Below, piece after piece: positions 32,201-43,879 of a DNA stretch of 64,000 nt. Position numbers and translations under genes: made by a program. The notes under the pieces were generated by a model. That model had not been told where the DNA came from, made no database searches, and saw nothing but the letters and a program-made list of their open reading frames with translations. The number at the start of each line of letters is the position of its first letter. Position 1 is the first letter of the stretch. The DNA lies in the NCBI GenBank assembly GCA_028554755.1, contig JAPTOF010000015.1:3844001-3908000 (forward strand), read 5' to 3'. This DNA comes from Cordia subcordata. Taxonomy: Eukaryota; Streptophyta; Magnoliopsida; Boraginales; Cordiaceae.

Positions 32201-33380
32201 TACTCATCTTCTCTATGAGTTTCACCCTCTTATGCATTGGCGATATGCTACACTTTCTCGTGCAAATGTCCCTAAAGAACTTAGGGTAGGATGAAATAAA
32301 AAGAACTACATCTATGAAAGAAAGATTAACCTTGAGATCTTTTAAGTGCTTTAAGACATTGAAGAACCTAGTATCCTCACTTGGTGATGACCTCTTTAAG
32401 GCAAATGGGAATGGAAATCTAGGTGCAATACCTTTAGACTCATAGAAATCATCAATGGGCTACTTTCCCTCCCTATTGAGATGGGAAGTACTACTCTTCT
32501 AATGGTCTTTTGTGTGCTCAACTCTCTCTACAAGCCCTCCTCTTTGATCTCTCTCAATAGGGCTATAGCAAGGCTCTCTAGACTCAGAAGGGCTACTAGG
32601 TATAGGCTCTACATTTTCAACTCTTATCTTGTTGTCTATTATCCTACCACTCCTAAAAGTGCTAACAGCCTTGGCTTAGGCTAGATGGAGATAAATGAGG
32701 TCGGTGAAGGAACAGGATGGGACTCTAGGGTTGACCTCTAGTTGGGAATGTAATTTCCTAGGCTCTAATGTGCATTTAATTGGGAAGCTAGCCTAATTGT
32801 GCTTTTACCCTAGCCATGTGCTATTTATAACTAGCTAGCTCTTTCTTATTTTCCATTAACTCATGCTATTGGGTCTAAAACATCTGCATCAAAAGATCAA
32901 GTTTCTCATCACTATGAGATTGAGGAACAAGTACAAAGAGTGCCTGAGGCTGATGAACACTAGACAGTCTAACTTGGTTCACATTATGAAACCCTAGAGG
33001 ATTAGCAGGATGAGGTCTTTACTGGGATGGGGCCTCGGCCTGAGGATGGGAAGACTCAAACCAACCCTGGCTCAAAGAAAACTTAGGGTTTTCTCTCCAA
33101 CTCAGATTATATGTGTTCAAGTAAGGGTTGTACTCCCATGAGTAACCTTGTGTGGCATAGACTTACTCCTAAATGAACAAGGGAAACTACGGTGCTAGGG
33201 GGCAATCTACGGTCTTGTAAGTGGACTCTTAACATAAAGCACATACTTTAATTACATATGGGGTAGAGGACGAACCTATGGAACTAGTCCTATGACCTTG
33301 TGAAGAAAGGCTCAGAGTGATAAATTGGTCTAGCTTATGCATAAACACTCTAACCTCGGTGGGCAAATCAAAAGAAACTC
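32201..33380 (-). pseudogene. Family B gag-protease linker, degenerate
   Basis: Fragments in shifting minus-strand frames include NLSWRENPKFSLSQGW near 33100, matching the NPGWRNHPNFSW region that follows gag in Athila/Tat polyproteins. The rest is too decayed to align by eye. No zinc knuckle was recognised. Confidence 0.55.
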
Positions 33381-34275
33381 CTACCTCATGAATACCTCTT
33401 CTATTTGCTTCTCGACTAGACCTATCCATACCATTGTTTTGAAAAGAGTTCTCAAACAACAAATCCATTTTATCCTAAGCTTCACTCGTCTCAAATTATA
33501 GAATCTACCACTAAATGTGGCGTTCACCATCATTCTATTTTGCTCATTCAATCCTGTAAAGAAATATTGAAAAAGGTCGTAAACACTATACATGTAGTGT
33601 GAACATTGCCTAAGAAGTTCATTGAACCTTTCCCAAGCCTCATAGAAGGTCTCTAAGTTGTGTGGGGAGAAGGTAATAATAGAAGCCTTAAGGTTGGCAG
33701 TATTAGCTACAAGAAAGAACTTTTGATAAAACTTAGATTGAAGCTCACCCCAAGATGTAATGCAACCACTAGGTAAGAATTATACCATGACCTAGCCTTA
33801 TCCTTAAGGGAAAATGGGAACAACTTAAGGTGAATGGCTTCTTGAGACACGTAAGGGAAGTGAAGAGTGGAACTTATCTCTACCGAATCCCTGATGTGGT
33901 CCCAAGGGCTATATTTGCTCCTTCCATAGAAGGAAAGGAGCTTTACCAACATGCTATGCTTAATCTCAAAATTAGCTTTCCCTAACCCTAGAATATGGAT
34001 AGCCAAGTTAGGCACGAAGGTATTAGAAGGAAAAATTGCCTAAGCGTGGGCTCATCGTCTATAGGTGGGTCTCGCCTAAGGGGTTCTTATGCCCTTGGGT
34101 GCTCATGTGGAGGAACGAGATACATAGAGGGAATGGGAGAATGATTAAAAAGAGGATTAGCAGGATTAGCCATTTCTCCTAAAAGATCTCCTAAATTCCA
34201 AAAGTGACGAACAACTCTCTCGAGCTCGGGACGAAAAGGAATTAGAGGATTCCTAAGAAAACGCCTACCAAGCAT
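33381..34275 (-). pseudogene. Family B gypsy gag
   Basis: Retrotransposon gag domain in at least three frames. It starts MLGRRFLRNPLIPFRPELER (34275), breaks, and continues PNLAIHILGLGKANFEIK, LSFYGRSKYSPWDHIRDSVE, and FPFSLKDKARSWYNS (34015-33707). Then comes FERFNELLRQCS-like sequence and DLFQYFFTGLNEQNRMMVNA (33593-33381). It is closely similar to the better preserved gag at 38386, so families A and B are close relatives. The gag fold would form the particle core, but this copy is disrupted. Confidence 0.85.
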
Positions 34276-34537
34276 ACAAAGCTAAACCTAATCTCCTTTC
34301 ACTAGTTACAACCCCAAAAACCTCACACATCCTGAAACTACAACAAACAAAACACAATCCTAAAAACTACTAAAACAAGAAAGTTAACTATTCAAAACAA
34401 GCAAAAACAATAAGCAAGTAAACTAGGATATAAAAGTAAACATAGAATAACAACTATCAACCAAACTAAGCAAAAGAAGCAAAATGAAACAACTAACTAG
34501 CTAAGTACACAAAGAAATCAAACAAACCACCCTGCCT

Positions 34538-34554
34538 CCCCAGCAACGGCACTA
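34538..34554 (-). promoter_or_regulatory. Primer-binding site, tRNA-Asp, family B (diverged)
   Basis: The + strand CCCCAGCAACGGCACTA differs at three positions from the tRNA-Asp(GUC) 3' end. A 6-base spacer AAAACT separates it from the LTR at 34561, as in family D. Confidence 0.85.
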
Positions 34555-34560
34555 AAAACT

Positions 34561-35240
34561 TGATATTGCTAGCTAATTAAGCAATAAGCCTAAATTAAAA
34601 GCCTGCAAGTGCACAGGTCGTGTAGTCTAATGTGCAAGAGCAAGGTCGATCTCTTAGGGAGGTGGGAAATAGGGAATGAAAGCTAAGTGTCTGTCCTAGA
34701 AAGCTAGAAAGAAAACAAGCTAAACTAAGAATTCTTTTTGGTTGCCTTAGATTTGAAGAAAGCTCAAAGTAAATTAAACTAATCTAAACAAATCAAGGGA
34801 AATAAAAGCAAAGCATATCAAGCTAGTAAAAGGGAATTGACACATACAATGGGGTAATGTGTGAAATCTGCTTAACTATGGGTGATTTGGGTACTAACTT
34901 CGTCATGGGATTAACTTTGATGGTTTTCCTCTAAGAAAGGGTGCTCTAAGCTGGGAATCTAATCAACCTCTCCTACAATCCCTAAAACTTGATACAGGTC
35001 TACCCCTAGGTGCTAGCTACCCAGAGGCATAGCATGGTCCATATGAACTAGCACTCAAATTAACTAATTACATTCCTAGGTGATGGTAATTGGTCTTACC
35101 CTAGGTTCTAACTCGGTGGCTGGGTTTAAAGCCAACAACTAGACATCCTAAGGTCAATTAAGCTAGCCCGACACCTATTGGCTCAGTTTAAAGCTAAAGG
35201 AGACTAAACTAAACGTAATTATTAATGAAGAACCACCAAT
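34561..35240 (-). repeat. 5' LTR of family B, truncated
   Basis: Matches 13254-13932 over about 680 bp from TGATATTGCTAGCTAATTAAGC (U5 end) to GAAGAACCACCAAT, then similarity stops at about 35235. About 310 bp of U3 expected from the other LTR are missing. The hairpins near 35115 and 35187 are retained. Confidence 0.85.
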
Positions 35241-36230
35241 TATTAGGGTTATGACACTTATTCGCTGGCCATAAAGGTTAAAGAAATAGGAAGCCGTTGA
35301 GTAAGCCCAAGTTGACGAGTTGCAAAATGGGGTTGACTGAGTTCTTAATCGCTAGTGTTATTAAAGAACTCCATGACTGGCATGAAATAAAGATCATGGC
35401 TAATTAAACAGCTCTGCAGAAGTTCAAATTACTTAGAATAGCTTCCATTCTACTCCAGGCGAGTCCCAATTAGGGATTTCAATCTGAGCCAAGGAGTACA
35501 ATACCATCAGTCAGTGAGATAACGGAAGTTAAAACTTGTAAAAGATAGTGTCAGTAGATAGGATAACAAATGTCATGGCGACTAGTCACCACTACGGTAG
35601 TGACAATGATCAGTAGATAGAATAACAAATGTCATGGTGATTGGTCACCAGTACTATAGTGACAATGACTCAAGAAAGGGTGGTAGATGGAAAAAGGACT
35701 CTCTGATGCTTGAACACGGTAGGTCTACCAGGAAAGAGAAGGAAAGTATGCATAAAGCCAAAGCTACAAGACCCAAAGAGGACTCCCAATGTTTTGCAGA
35801 CTTCTTTTTTCTTGCAGCTTAGTGACGGCATTGAAAAGGCTTCTGTATAGATATGCAAGGACAAAGGGTCCAAGAGACACAGGTTGTTCTTGTATCAAGG
35901 CTTGTGCTAAGGGGATGAATTTCTTGACAATTCTTTGGAAGGAGGAGCAAAAGTGGTATTTGTTTAACTAGAAAAGTATGAAGGCTAGATGCTTGGTGTC
36001 GAAAATAGGGTTGGTGTCATCCCGGCATGCGCCTGGATAAAAGTAGTACAGTTACGTGTTTTTTTTCTCCAAGGAGAGGCCATGGTTATTGCCTTTGATA
36101 CAAGTAGGCATAGGCTAAGCAGGGCAATGGGATCTAGCATTATGATTGTTGAGAAGCCAAAAATGAAGACAAAACAACCCATGGTGGTAGACCATGGAAA
36201 TAAGCTTGAGACCAGCAAAGATATATCAAG
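35241..36230. other. Unassigned spacer between family B and family A elements
   Basis: No ORF with recognisable similarity. Short open stretches, such as 35634-35822 and 36073-36230 reading VIAFDTSRHRLSRAMGSSIM, resemble nothing I can name. A 59-bp tandem duplication lies at 35552-35669. The region may be old retroelement internal sequence. Confidence 0.4.
35552..35669. repeat. 59-bp tandem duplication with hairpin
   Basis: Units 35552-35610 and 35611-35669 both begin CAGTAGATAG and differ at a handful of sites. Each holds an inverted repeat (TCACCACTAC...GTAGTGA in unit 1) that is partly kept in unit 2. Confidence 0.85.
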
Positions 36231-38106
36231 TGATGTGTTGTGTTTTTATGTGTGTTTGAATTGTTATTTGTCTATATTTTGGAGGTATTGAGCTTAATAG
36301 TTTCATTAATAGTACTTGTGCTAGGTATAGGCTTAAACGTATACAACTGTACATAACTGAGTTTAAAAAAGTGATGCTAAATTAATGGCTTGTTTTGGAT
36401 GCTATAGATGTGATTGAGGATTGTTTGAAGATCAACAAAGATGGAGATAGTTTGAGCAAAGATTAGAAGCATATTGAAGAGGCAAAGTGGAAGAAAATCA
36501 AGTTTGAAAGCTTTTGGACAAAGGTCAAGACAATTGGAAACAAAACGAAGCTAAAACGAAGCCAAACGAGAGCAAAGAAGCACTACCGGAGCACTGGATT
36601 CAAAGTACTAGTGCATTGGCTCACTATTCTGCCAAAAATAGAGAGCAAATTTCTATTACTAGAATAGAGGCCCCATTGGTACCGATGCTCAGGTTCAGTG
36701 TTCTGGTAGTCGCAGAAATTAGCTATATAAGCCCGCTTTTGGCCATTTTAAAAGACAATTAAGAAATATTCTTTCACACCCATCTCCCAAACCTTAATTC
36801 CGCTTTCACCAACCTCTAACACACACACACTCACACACTTTTCACCTAGTTTTAAGCTCATTTGAAGGGTTTCAAACACTTGGAACAAAGGTTACTCAAG
36901 GATTTTGCAGAAGAATTGCTAGCATGAAAGGGGAGTTTTCTATTATGTCTTTCATCCTCTATTATGTTATGCTTGAGTAGATTTGTTTAGAGTGATGACA
37001 CTTGTACAATGGGTTGATTCTATGCTTTTATATTATGGGATTCAATGGCTTAATATATATACATATGCTATGCTTTTCTTGTTTCAATGGCTATTGTTCA
37101 ATACATATCTAGCTGTTTGATAATATGCCTATGAGAGTTGCATATGTATAAATTGAAGTTTATTTGCTACTAAACACCTCTAATCCATTCTATAATCATG
37201 TCTATGTGTTTATGTGGGGATCTTATGAAGTGGGTACTGCTTATATTCACGTCCATGTGTACGTTTGCATGCCAAGTAGTAAATATGACATCAATATTGC
37301 ATACATGTTGGTTCAAAAGTGCTTTTAATGGTGTAATCCGAGCATGACTATGTTTGGTAGTTGAATAGGTCCCTTTATTCGTGAACACCTTGGCTTAGAA
37401 CATATATGAATTCGTTAATAGATCAAATCCCGCTATATTGACCCTAGAATGACAAAGTATAATTAAAGGCTAGTCTAAATCGAGTCTCCTTTGGCTTTAA
37501 ATCCAACCAATAGGTTTTTGGATAGATTTAGTCGACTCTAGCGACACTAGGTCTTGGCTTTAAATCCATCCAATGATTTAGGTACTAGGGTAGGTTTGTT
37601 CTAGGTCACTTAGACAGCTAGTTAGTCACTCTTAAGGCCCTAGGTCATAAGGATCACGCCGTAGCTCTAGGAGGTGCCACCTAGGGACAGACTCGCACCG
37701 AGTCTTAGGGAGAAATTAGGATATTAACTAACCAACCTAGTAAAAGAGCAATTGATAATTAAGCCATTCCATATAATCCCATAGTATTGGAATCTAGGAT
37801 CACCCATTAACAAGTAGATGTCACCCTAATCCTTCGCATTTATTAGTTCTCTCTAGATAGCTTGTCTCTAAACTTCCCATTCCCATAGTATAGTTTTATT
37901 TTCTTTAGTAAGAGCTCCTGACCATCCAAAAATACCAAAAAATAGTTAGTTTAAGTTTCCTTTCTGGCATTCTCTAAGACACACACGTAGAATCCATCCC
38001 TTAACATAGCCTCCCCGTGGTTCAACACTTGTTCTCGCACACGCTACAATATATCGATCCGTGTGCTTACAGGTCTTTAGAGCTTACACTTGAGAGACGA
38101 CCACCA
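36231..38106 (+). repeat. Gypsy family A 5' LTR (A5)
   Basis: About 1.88 kb, from TGATGTGTTGTGTTTTTATG to ...GACGACCACCA, followed after AGTTCT by the primer-binding site. It has a TATATAAG box at 36724-36731, repeated CATGTCTATGTG words, and degenerate hairpins near 37492 and 37556. It gives the uninterrupted target sequence GAACACCTTG (near 37383) that is occupied by a copia LTR in copy A1. Confidence 0.85.
36724..36731 (+). promoter_or_regulatory. TATA box of LTR A5
   Basis: TATATAAG, at the position equivalent to TATAAAAG near 1574 (A1) and ATATAAAAG near 61485 (A6). Sequence downstream becomes CACACAC-rich in all copies, as expected around the start of the R region. Confidence 0.55.
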
Positions 38107-38112
38107 AGTTCT

Positions 38113-38129
38113 TGGCACCGTTGTCGGGG
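38113..38129 (+). promoter_or_regulatory. Primer-binding site, tRNA-Asp, family A
   Basis: TGGCACCGTTGTCGGGG differs from a perfect tRNA-Asp(GUC) site by two transitions, both C-to-T/G-to-A type. It is followed by AGGCACGG, as in family D. Confidence 0.88.
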
Positions 38130-38385
38130 AGGCACGGCAGTTTGCATCTTTGTTTGTGAGTTTTGGTAGTTGCTTTATTTGTTTTTCTTGCTTTTCCTTT
38201 ATAGTTTGTTTAGTTTTTACTTATCTTATTTATTGTTCATATTTTCTTGCTTTAGTTCTTGTTGATCTATTTTAGCTTTTGCTTTTGTTTTTAGTAGACT
38301 TTCTAGGATTGTGGTTTATTTGTTGTAGTTTTAGGAATATTGAAGTTTTCGGGGGTTAAAGTGATCGGAGTTAGATAGTTTGTGC

Positions 38386-39113
38386 ATGCTTGGTAGGAGA
38401 TCCCTTAGAAATCCCCTAGTCCCTTTTAATTCCGAACCTGATAGAATTGTAAGACATTTTAGAAATTTAGGAGATCTCCTTGAGGAGATGGCCGATCCCA
38501 ATCATTCTCCTAATCCTCCCATTCCACCTCATGATCACCATGGGCATCAAGCCCAAGATCATTTTAAACGAGAACCCCGTAGACCGGATCCACTTATAGA
38601 TGAAGAACCAGCTCTTAGGCAATTCTTTCTCCCCGAAGCCTTTGAGCCTAATTTGGCTATTCAAATTCTGGGTTTGAGGGAGACGAACTTCAAGATTAAG
38701 CCTAATATGTTGGCCATGCTTCCTTCCTTCTACGGGAGAAGCAATGAAAGTCCTCTAGATCATATTACTAATTTTGTTGAGAGAAGTTCCACTCTCTATG
38801 TCCCTAATATCTCTCAAGAGGTCATACGTCTAATATTGTTTCCTTTCTCCCTTAAGGATAAGGCTAGGACTTGGCTGCATTCCTTACCTAGTGGTTGTAT
38901 TACTACATGGGCTGAGCTTCAATCTAAGTTCTTTCAAAAATTTTATCCCATGGCCAAGATGGCCGACCTTAGGACTGCTATTATGACTTTCTCCCAGCAT
39001 GATCTAGAATCCTTTCATAAGGCTTGGGAGAGGTTCAAGGATCTTCTTAGACAATATCCACACCACGGGTATGGCAATCATGACCCATTGCAATATTTCT
39101 TTCGAGGTTTAAG
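38386..39113 (+). pseudogene. Family A gypsy gag, 3'-truncated
   Basis: Open from ATG at 38386 for about 243 codons: MLGRRSLRNPLVPFNSEPDR, FRNLGDLLEEM, PNLAIQILGLRETNFKIKPN, LPSFYGRSNESPLDHITNFV, FPFSLKDKARTWLHSLP, WAELQSKFFQKFYPMAKMAD, FSQHDLESFHKAWERFKDLL and LQYFFRGLSE. This is the retrotransposon gag domain (capsid) of Athila/Tat elements, about 275 bases after the primer-binding site. The frame runs into unrelated AT-rich sequence at about 39113 and stops at 39156, so nucleocapsid, protease and pol are missing. It is the best-preserved gypsy coding region here apart from the family D ORF. Confidence 0.88.
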
Positions 39114-39305
39114 TGAATTATTATTGTTACATATATTTTCAAAATTAATTAACTAAATTCAAAAAAATTGAATTTTTAATATTGATTTTCGATTTAAAAA
39201 AATAATAAGATCCACCACGGATTGTTAGTGCACTATCAAATCAATTCTCGCGGCATGCACAAAAGAAGACAAGGTCAAAAGGACAAAAGTTTCCAACGTT
39301 CTATA
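39114..39305. other. AT-rich spacer before hAT insertion
   Basis: Short sequence between the gag break and the hAT element. It continues after the element at 44060 and is therefore the hAT target locus. No gene is seen. Confidence 0.5.
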
Positions 39306-39313
39306 ATTGTGTC

Positions 39314-39410
39314 TAGGGGTGGGACTATCCAATCCGAACCCGAACCCGAACCCGCATCCGCATCCGCATCCGAGCGGATAGGGAAAAAAAGGCCTTTTCG
39401 GATTTCGGAT
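39314..39410 (+). repeat. hAT left terminal and subterminal repeats
   Basis: TAGGGGTGG is followed by reiterated CCGAACC and CATCCG words and then GAGCGGATAGGG. The right end has the same ATCCG theme in inverted arrangement, fitting clustered transposase-binding sites. Confidence 0.8.
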
Positions 39411-40762
39411 ATATCTACTAGTCCAAACTTGCCCTTAGTCATCGTTTCATCAAATAAATCAACAAAATCCTTAAAGCGCCGCAGCCTTGCCCTTACACTC
39501 AAGCTCACACAATCTCGACCGACGACCACTACAGCACTCACGTACTAGTAGCACCGGCAACCACTGTAGCACTCAACGACGCATCCTTCATGCATAGATC
39601 TAGGTAACTTTAAGTGGTTTGTTTTTGCACATAAACATGAAAGGCTTATTTGGTTTTTTCTTACTGAAAATTGTAAAAATGGCTTAACTTTTTAAGTTTT
39701 TATTGGTTTATTTTTCTCCGTCCTCTTCATCTGCGAGGTCAGTGGTCTTGACAACCAAGGTTTGAGAGGTTCCTTACTAGATGACATATCCAAACTGCAA
39801 CATCTTCAAAACATGTAGGAGTTTCAAAATCTGATTGAAATGCATATTAATATATATAAATATATATATAATACTAGTTTCTATTTTGTCTCATAAGTGT
39901 TTGTTGTATTAATATGCAAAAATATGAGTGGAAATAGCATCTCGAGCACCATTGCTGTGTCACTTGGAACCCTTGAATTATTGTGACTTTGTGAGTGAAG
40001 TTTGTGCATTGATTATTTTTGTTTAGCATATTTAATTATCTTTAATCATGTGCCTATAATTCTCAAGGAGACCATGGCTAAATTTATACATGACTTCATG
40101 TAATTATAGATGTTTCATTTTATCTTTTCTCTTGCCCGAGGCTAGTGGTTTAATTGATGTTTGAATTTATTTAGTTACTACACCTAAAGTTTATTCATCC
40201 CTAGTAATCAGTTGATTGTTACGTAAACTAGGTTAATTTACACCAACCTTCCCCCTATTTTTTCTTGGTAACTCAGGCCTACCTCTATTTTTCTTAATTA
40301 ATCCTGCAGTCATAGTCTTTTGTCATGACACCTTTAGCATTAATGTGTCTATTTTACAGTTTTCATCTGAGGATTGTAAAATAATATTTCTTGAAGGAGT
40401 ATTTTCCTAACCTATTACTTCAGTAGTTGGCCTATAATTGGTGTTATCAAATGATTGTTCTAATGCTTGATCATTGAAAACAAGCTACTAAAACATTGTC
40501 AAGATTGGAAAGCATAAATTTAATATAAGATTCTCCATAAAGATGCTACCAAATTTGACTAGCTTTAAAGGGAAAAAAAATGAGTAATATTTTGAAAATG
40601 TATTTATAACTGATCAGTTGCAGAGAAAGGATCAGTATTTAAATATTGTGTCGTGTATATTAGTCTTTGAAATTATTTCTTTGAATCTATGTGGCTTCTA
40701 ACCTCTTTTTCTTCTTCTTCGAAGATCATGTCGTCTCCAAGTCATTCTTCGCTAGTGCTACC

Positions 40763-40812
40763 ACGTAAGTCATTCTTCTTCTTCTTCTTCTTCTTCTTCT
40801 TCTTCTTCTTTT
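40763..40812 (+). repeat. (TTC)n microsatellite inside hAT
   Basis: At least 12 tandem TTC units, upstream of the transposase reading frame. Confidence 0.9.
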
Positions 40813-40899
40813 TATTTTCCTGCTACTATTATCTTATTTTACTAAGTTGAAAAAATGACATAGTATTCTTATACTTTATATTATCTTTGTTCTTCAAAA

Positions 40900-41055
40900 A
40901 TGGCATCCTTTAAACTACCTAGGTCCTCTAGAAAAACTTGTTTACATTTAAGCTCGTCTCCTGAAACAACTGAAGAAGATGAGGATTCTGTGGATCTAGA
41001 TGATGATATGGGGGCTGACATTTTTGGTGATGCCGAAAGAATCAATAATCTCTAA
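40900..41055 (+). CDS. Possible N-terminal exon of hAT transposase
   Basis: Short ORF from ATG at 40900: MASFKLPRSSRKTCLHLSSS, followed by the acidic EEDEDSVDLDDDMGADIF and ending RINNL-stop at 41055. The Ser-rich/acidic start resembles N-termini of plant hAT transposases. The downstream frame is offset; NASRERE in the other frame begins exactly where this ORF ends, so a one- or two-base frameshift or a short unrecognised intron may have separated them. Support is limited to position and composition. Confidence 0.4.
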   Translation: MASFKLPRSSRKTCLHLSSSPETTEEDEDSVDLDDDMGADIFGDAERINNL

Positions 41056-43284
41056 ATGCATCGAGGGAAAGGGAAAGGGAAAAAGAGAAAAAGGAGAGAA
41101 AAGAAATAACTTCTAGGTCTATATATTGGGAACATTTTGAGAAGTTCTTTTGTGAGAAAGAGCAAGTCCAAAAGGTTAGATGTCTTTATTGTAGTAGAGA
41201 ATTAAGAGCTGATGCAGTTAATGGGACTACACCTTTAAAAAATCATAATAATGCCTGCAAAAAGAAACCACATGAAAATGAAACTAATCAGTACCGCCTC
41301 TCTTACCAACCTTCTCAACTAGGTGGTAAAGAAGCACAACTTTCAAATTGGAAATTTGATCAAAAAAGGCTACGAGAAGCTTTGACTAAAATGTTGATTA
41401 TTCATGAGCAGCCTTTCAAATTTGTTGAAAATCCTGGCTTTAGGCTCTTTATGGCAGAAGCATGTCCACAATTTGTTGTTCCTTGTAGGAAAACAATTAC
41501 AACTGATGTTTATAAAATGCACTTAAGTGAAAGGGCAAAGTTAAAATCTTTGATGAGAAATGGTACTCAAACAATTTGCATTACCACTGACACATGGACT
41601 TCAGTCCAAAAATTGAATTATATGTGTGTCACTGCTCATTTTATTGATGATGATTGGAAATTACATAAGAGGATTACAAACTTTTGCCCTATATTGAGTC
41701 ATTTTGGTGAAGATATTGGTAAGACTGTTGAAAAGTGCTTGCTTGACTGGGGTATTGATAACATTTTTACTGTTACTGTCAATAATGCTTCATCAAATGA
41801 TACTGCTGTTGGTTACTTGAGGGGTAGGATGAGAATGTGGGGCACTACTACGCTAGAGGGGAAATATTTACACATGAGGTGTATTGCTCACATAATTAAT
41901 CTTGTTGTGCAAGATGGTTTGAAATCGAAGGATGAAGGAGATGCCATAGTTCGCATTCGGGATGCAATTAGGTACATTAAGAATTCTCCTGCAAGGTACA
42001 ATAAATTTAAAGAATGCATTGATCTTGAAAAAATTGATAGCAAGAAATTATTGTCCCTTGATGTGCCTAATAGGTGGAACTCTGCCTATTTGATGCTGGA
42101 AAGTGTATCCAAACTTAAAAGAGCCTTTGATAGTTATTCAAGAGATGATGCCAAATATAGAGAGTTTCTTTCAAGTCATCAATACAAAGGAGTGCCTAGT
42201 TATCATGATTGGAGGAGAGCAAAGTTGCTACTAGGATTTTTGGAGTGCTTTTTTCATCTCACTTTGCGTATTTCGGGGTCTTTATATGTAACCTCAAATA
42301 GTGTGTTTCATGAGATAAGTTCATTAGATTTGGAACTCCAGGATTGGATTGAGAGTGATGATGTTGAGTTGAGTAGGATGGCAATTGCAATGAAAGAGAA
42401 ATATGATAAGTATTGGGGATGTGTTGAAAAGATGAACAAACTAATCTATTATGTAGTTGTTCTTGACCCTCGTCATAAGTTGGACTATTTGGAATATTTG
42501 TTTGATAAATTGTATGGTGATGATGTTGTGACACTTGAGAGCATGAAAATTGATGTTCGACGTGGTCTTTATGAGCTATTTGATGCTTATAAGAATAAAT
42601 ATGGTCATGTAAGTCATGGAGTTTCTTCAAGTTCCTCTACACTCACCAAATGTCCAAGTGATGGATCATTAGATAGTGATGGAAGTTCCTCTACAATTTT
42701 TAAAACTCCAGGAAAGAAAAGCAAGAAAGCTATGATGTCAGATTACAAACTCCATAAGACTAGAGCTTCACATGAGCGTGAAAAGTCAGAATTGGAAAAA
42801 TATCTTGGTGAAGAAAATGAGATTGATGTTGATTCTGATGAGGAGGAAGGCATGGGTGATAAACAGAAAAGGCCCAAGTTTGACATCTTAAATTGGTGGA
42901 AGATAAACACACCTAGGTTTCCAATTCTTTCTAGGATGGCTCGTGATATCTTGGCCGTTCCTGTCTCCACAGTTGCTTCAAAAGCTGCATTTAGCACTGG
43001 TGGGCGTGTCCTTGATAGTTTTAGGAGCTCTTTGTGTCCAATAATTGTCCAAGCTTTACTTTGTACTCAGGATTGGCTTCGTATGTCTTCTACTCCAATA
43101 TGTGTCGAGGAAGATTTGGCTGAAATTGAATCTCTTGAGAATGGTATGAACCTCTCTAGATTTTCATTTTGTCATTCTTATCTTGTTATTTTTACTGATT
43201 GTTATACTTAGTATGTTATGTTTATTGTTAATTATTTCAGAATTGAGCAAGGCTGGGGGTGATCCATCTATTATAGACATATGA
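41049..43284 (+). CDS. hAT transposase (Ac-like), catalytic residues apparently substituted
   Basis: Open from 41049 without an in-frame ATG until inside the protein, so the true start is unclear. Order: charged RERE/KEKK tract, BED zinc finger (SIYWEHFEKFF...VRCLYCS...LKNHNNAC, about 41112-41270), RNase H-like core with ITTDTWTS (first Asp, 41589-41591), TVNNASSND (Asn codon 41781-41783 where the family has Asp), CIAH in HMRCIAHIINLVVQDGL, PNRWNSAYLML, then the C-terminal dimerisation domain (FDILNWWKINTPRFPILSRM, GGRVLDSFRSSL). In it TVASKAAFSTGG has Lys (42981-42983) where the family has Glu. A GT-AG intron 43144-43240 is likely: splicing gives ENELSKAGGDPSIIDI-stop at 43284. It would cut and join element ends, but probably cannot. 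Confidence 0.88.
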
Positions 43285-43879
43285 TTTGAGGATTCCCATT
43301 TTTTTCCTTATTCCTTTGTTCTTATCTCGTTGTTAATAGGTTTAGGTTAATTTTTTGAGAGTGATTGAACACAATTTTGCCAAATGATTGGAAATTAATC
43401 CACTTTTTTTTTTTCTATGTGTATGCAGGCATGCTATTGGGAGTTGAAAGTTGGAGCTTGAAAGTGCATTTCATTTGAAATTATCTTGTCATGTTTCTTA
43501 TGTTATAGACTTTAAACTTTATTTAATATGTGTGGACTATGGATTGTAAACATATGGACTTTATATTTGGTGGGTGTGGAATATAGATTGTGGATTGTAT
43601 AGACTTTTTATTTAAAATGTGTAGTATAAAGTGCATCCAAGCTTTTTGTGTATTTTTTAAATAGAGACACGGACTGTTTTTGGTGTAACTCTTGTATCTA
43701 AGTATTAGTGTGTGTTTTTATGTGTTTTATGTTGTATGGTTTTGTGAAGGATTATATTTTTATTTTATGTCTAAGTCTCATTTTTTCATTTTAAAAAGCG
43801 AGTTACTTGCCCAAGAATCGATAATTTCAAAAAGATATTTAAAATTATAGCTAGGATTTGAATTTTTTTATTTTATTAA

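Noticed and set aside
42259..42630. 123-codon minus-strand open frame inside the hAT transposase
   Set aside because: It is a shadow of the coding strand; His/Tyr-rich composition arises from reverse reading.
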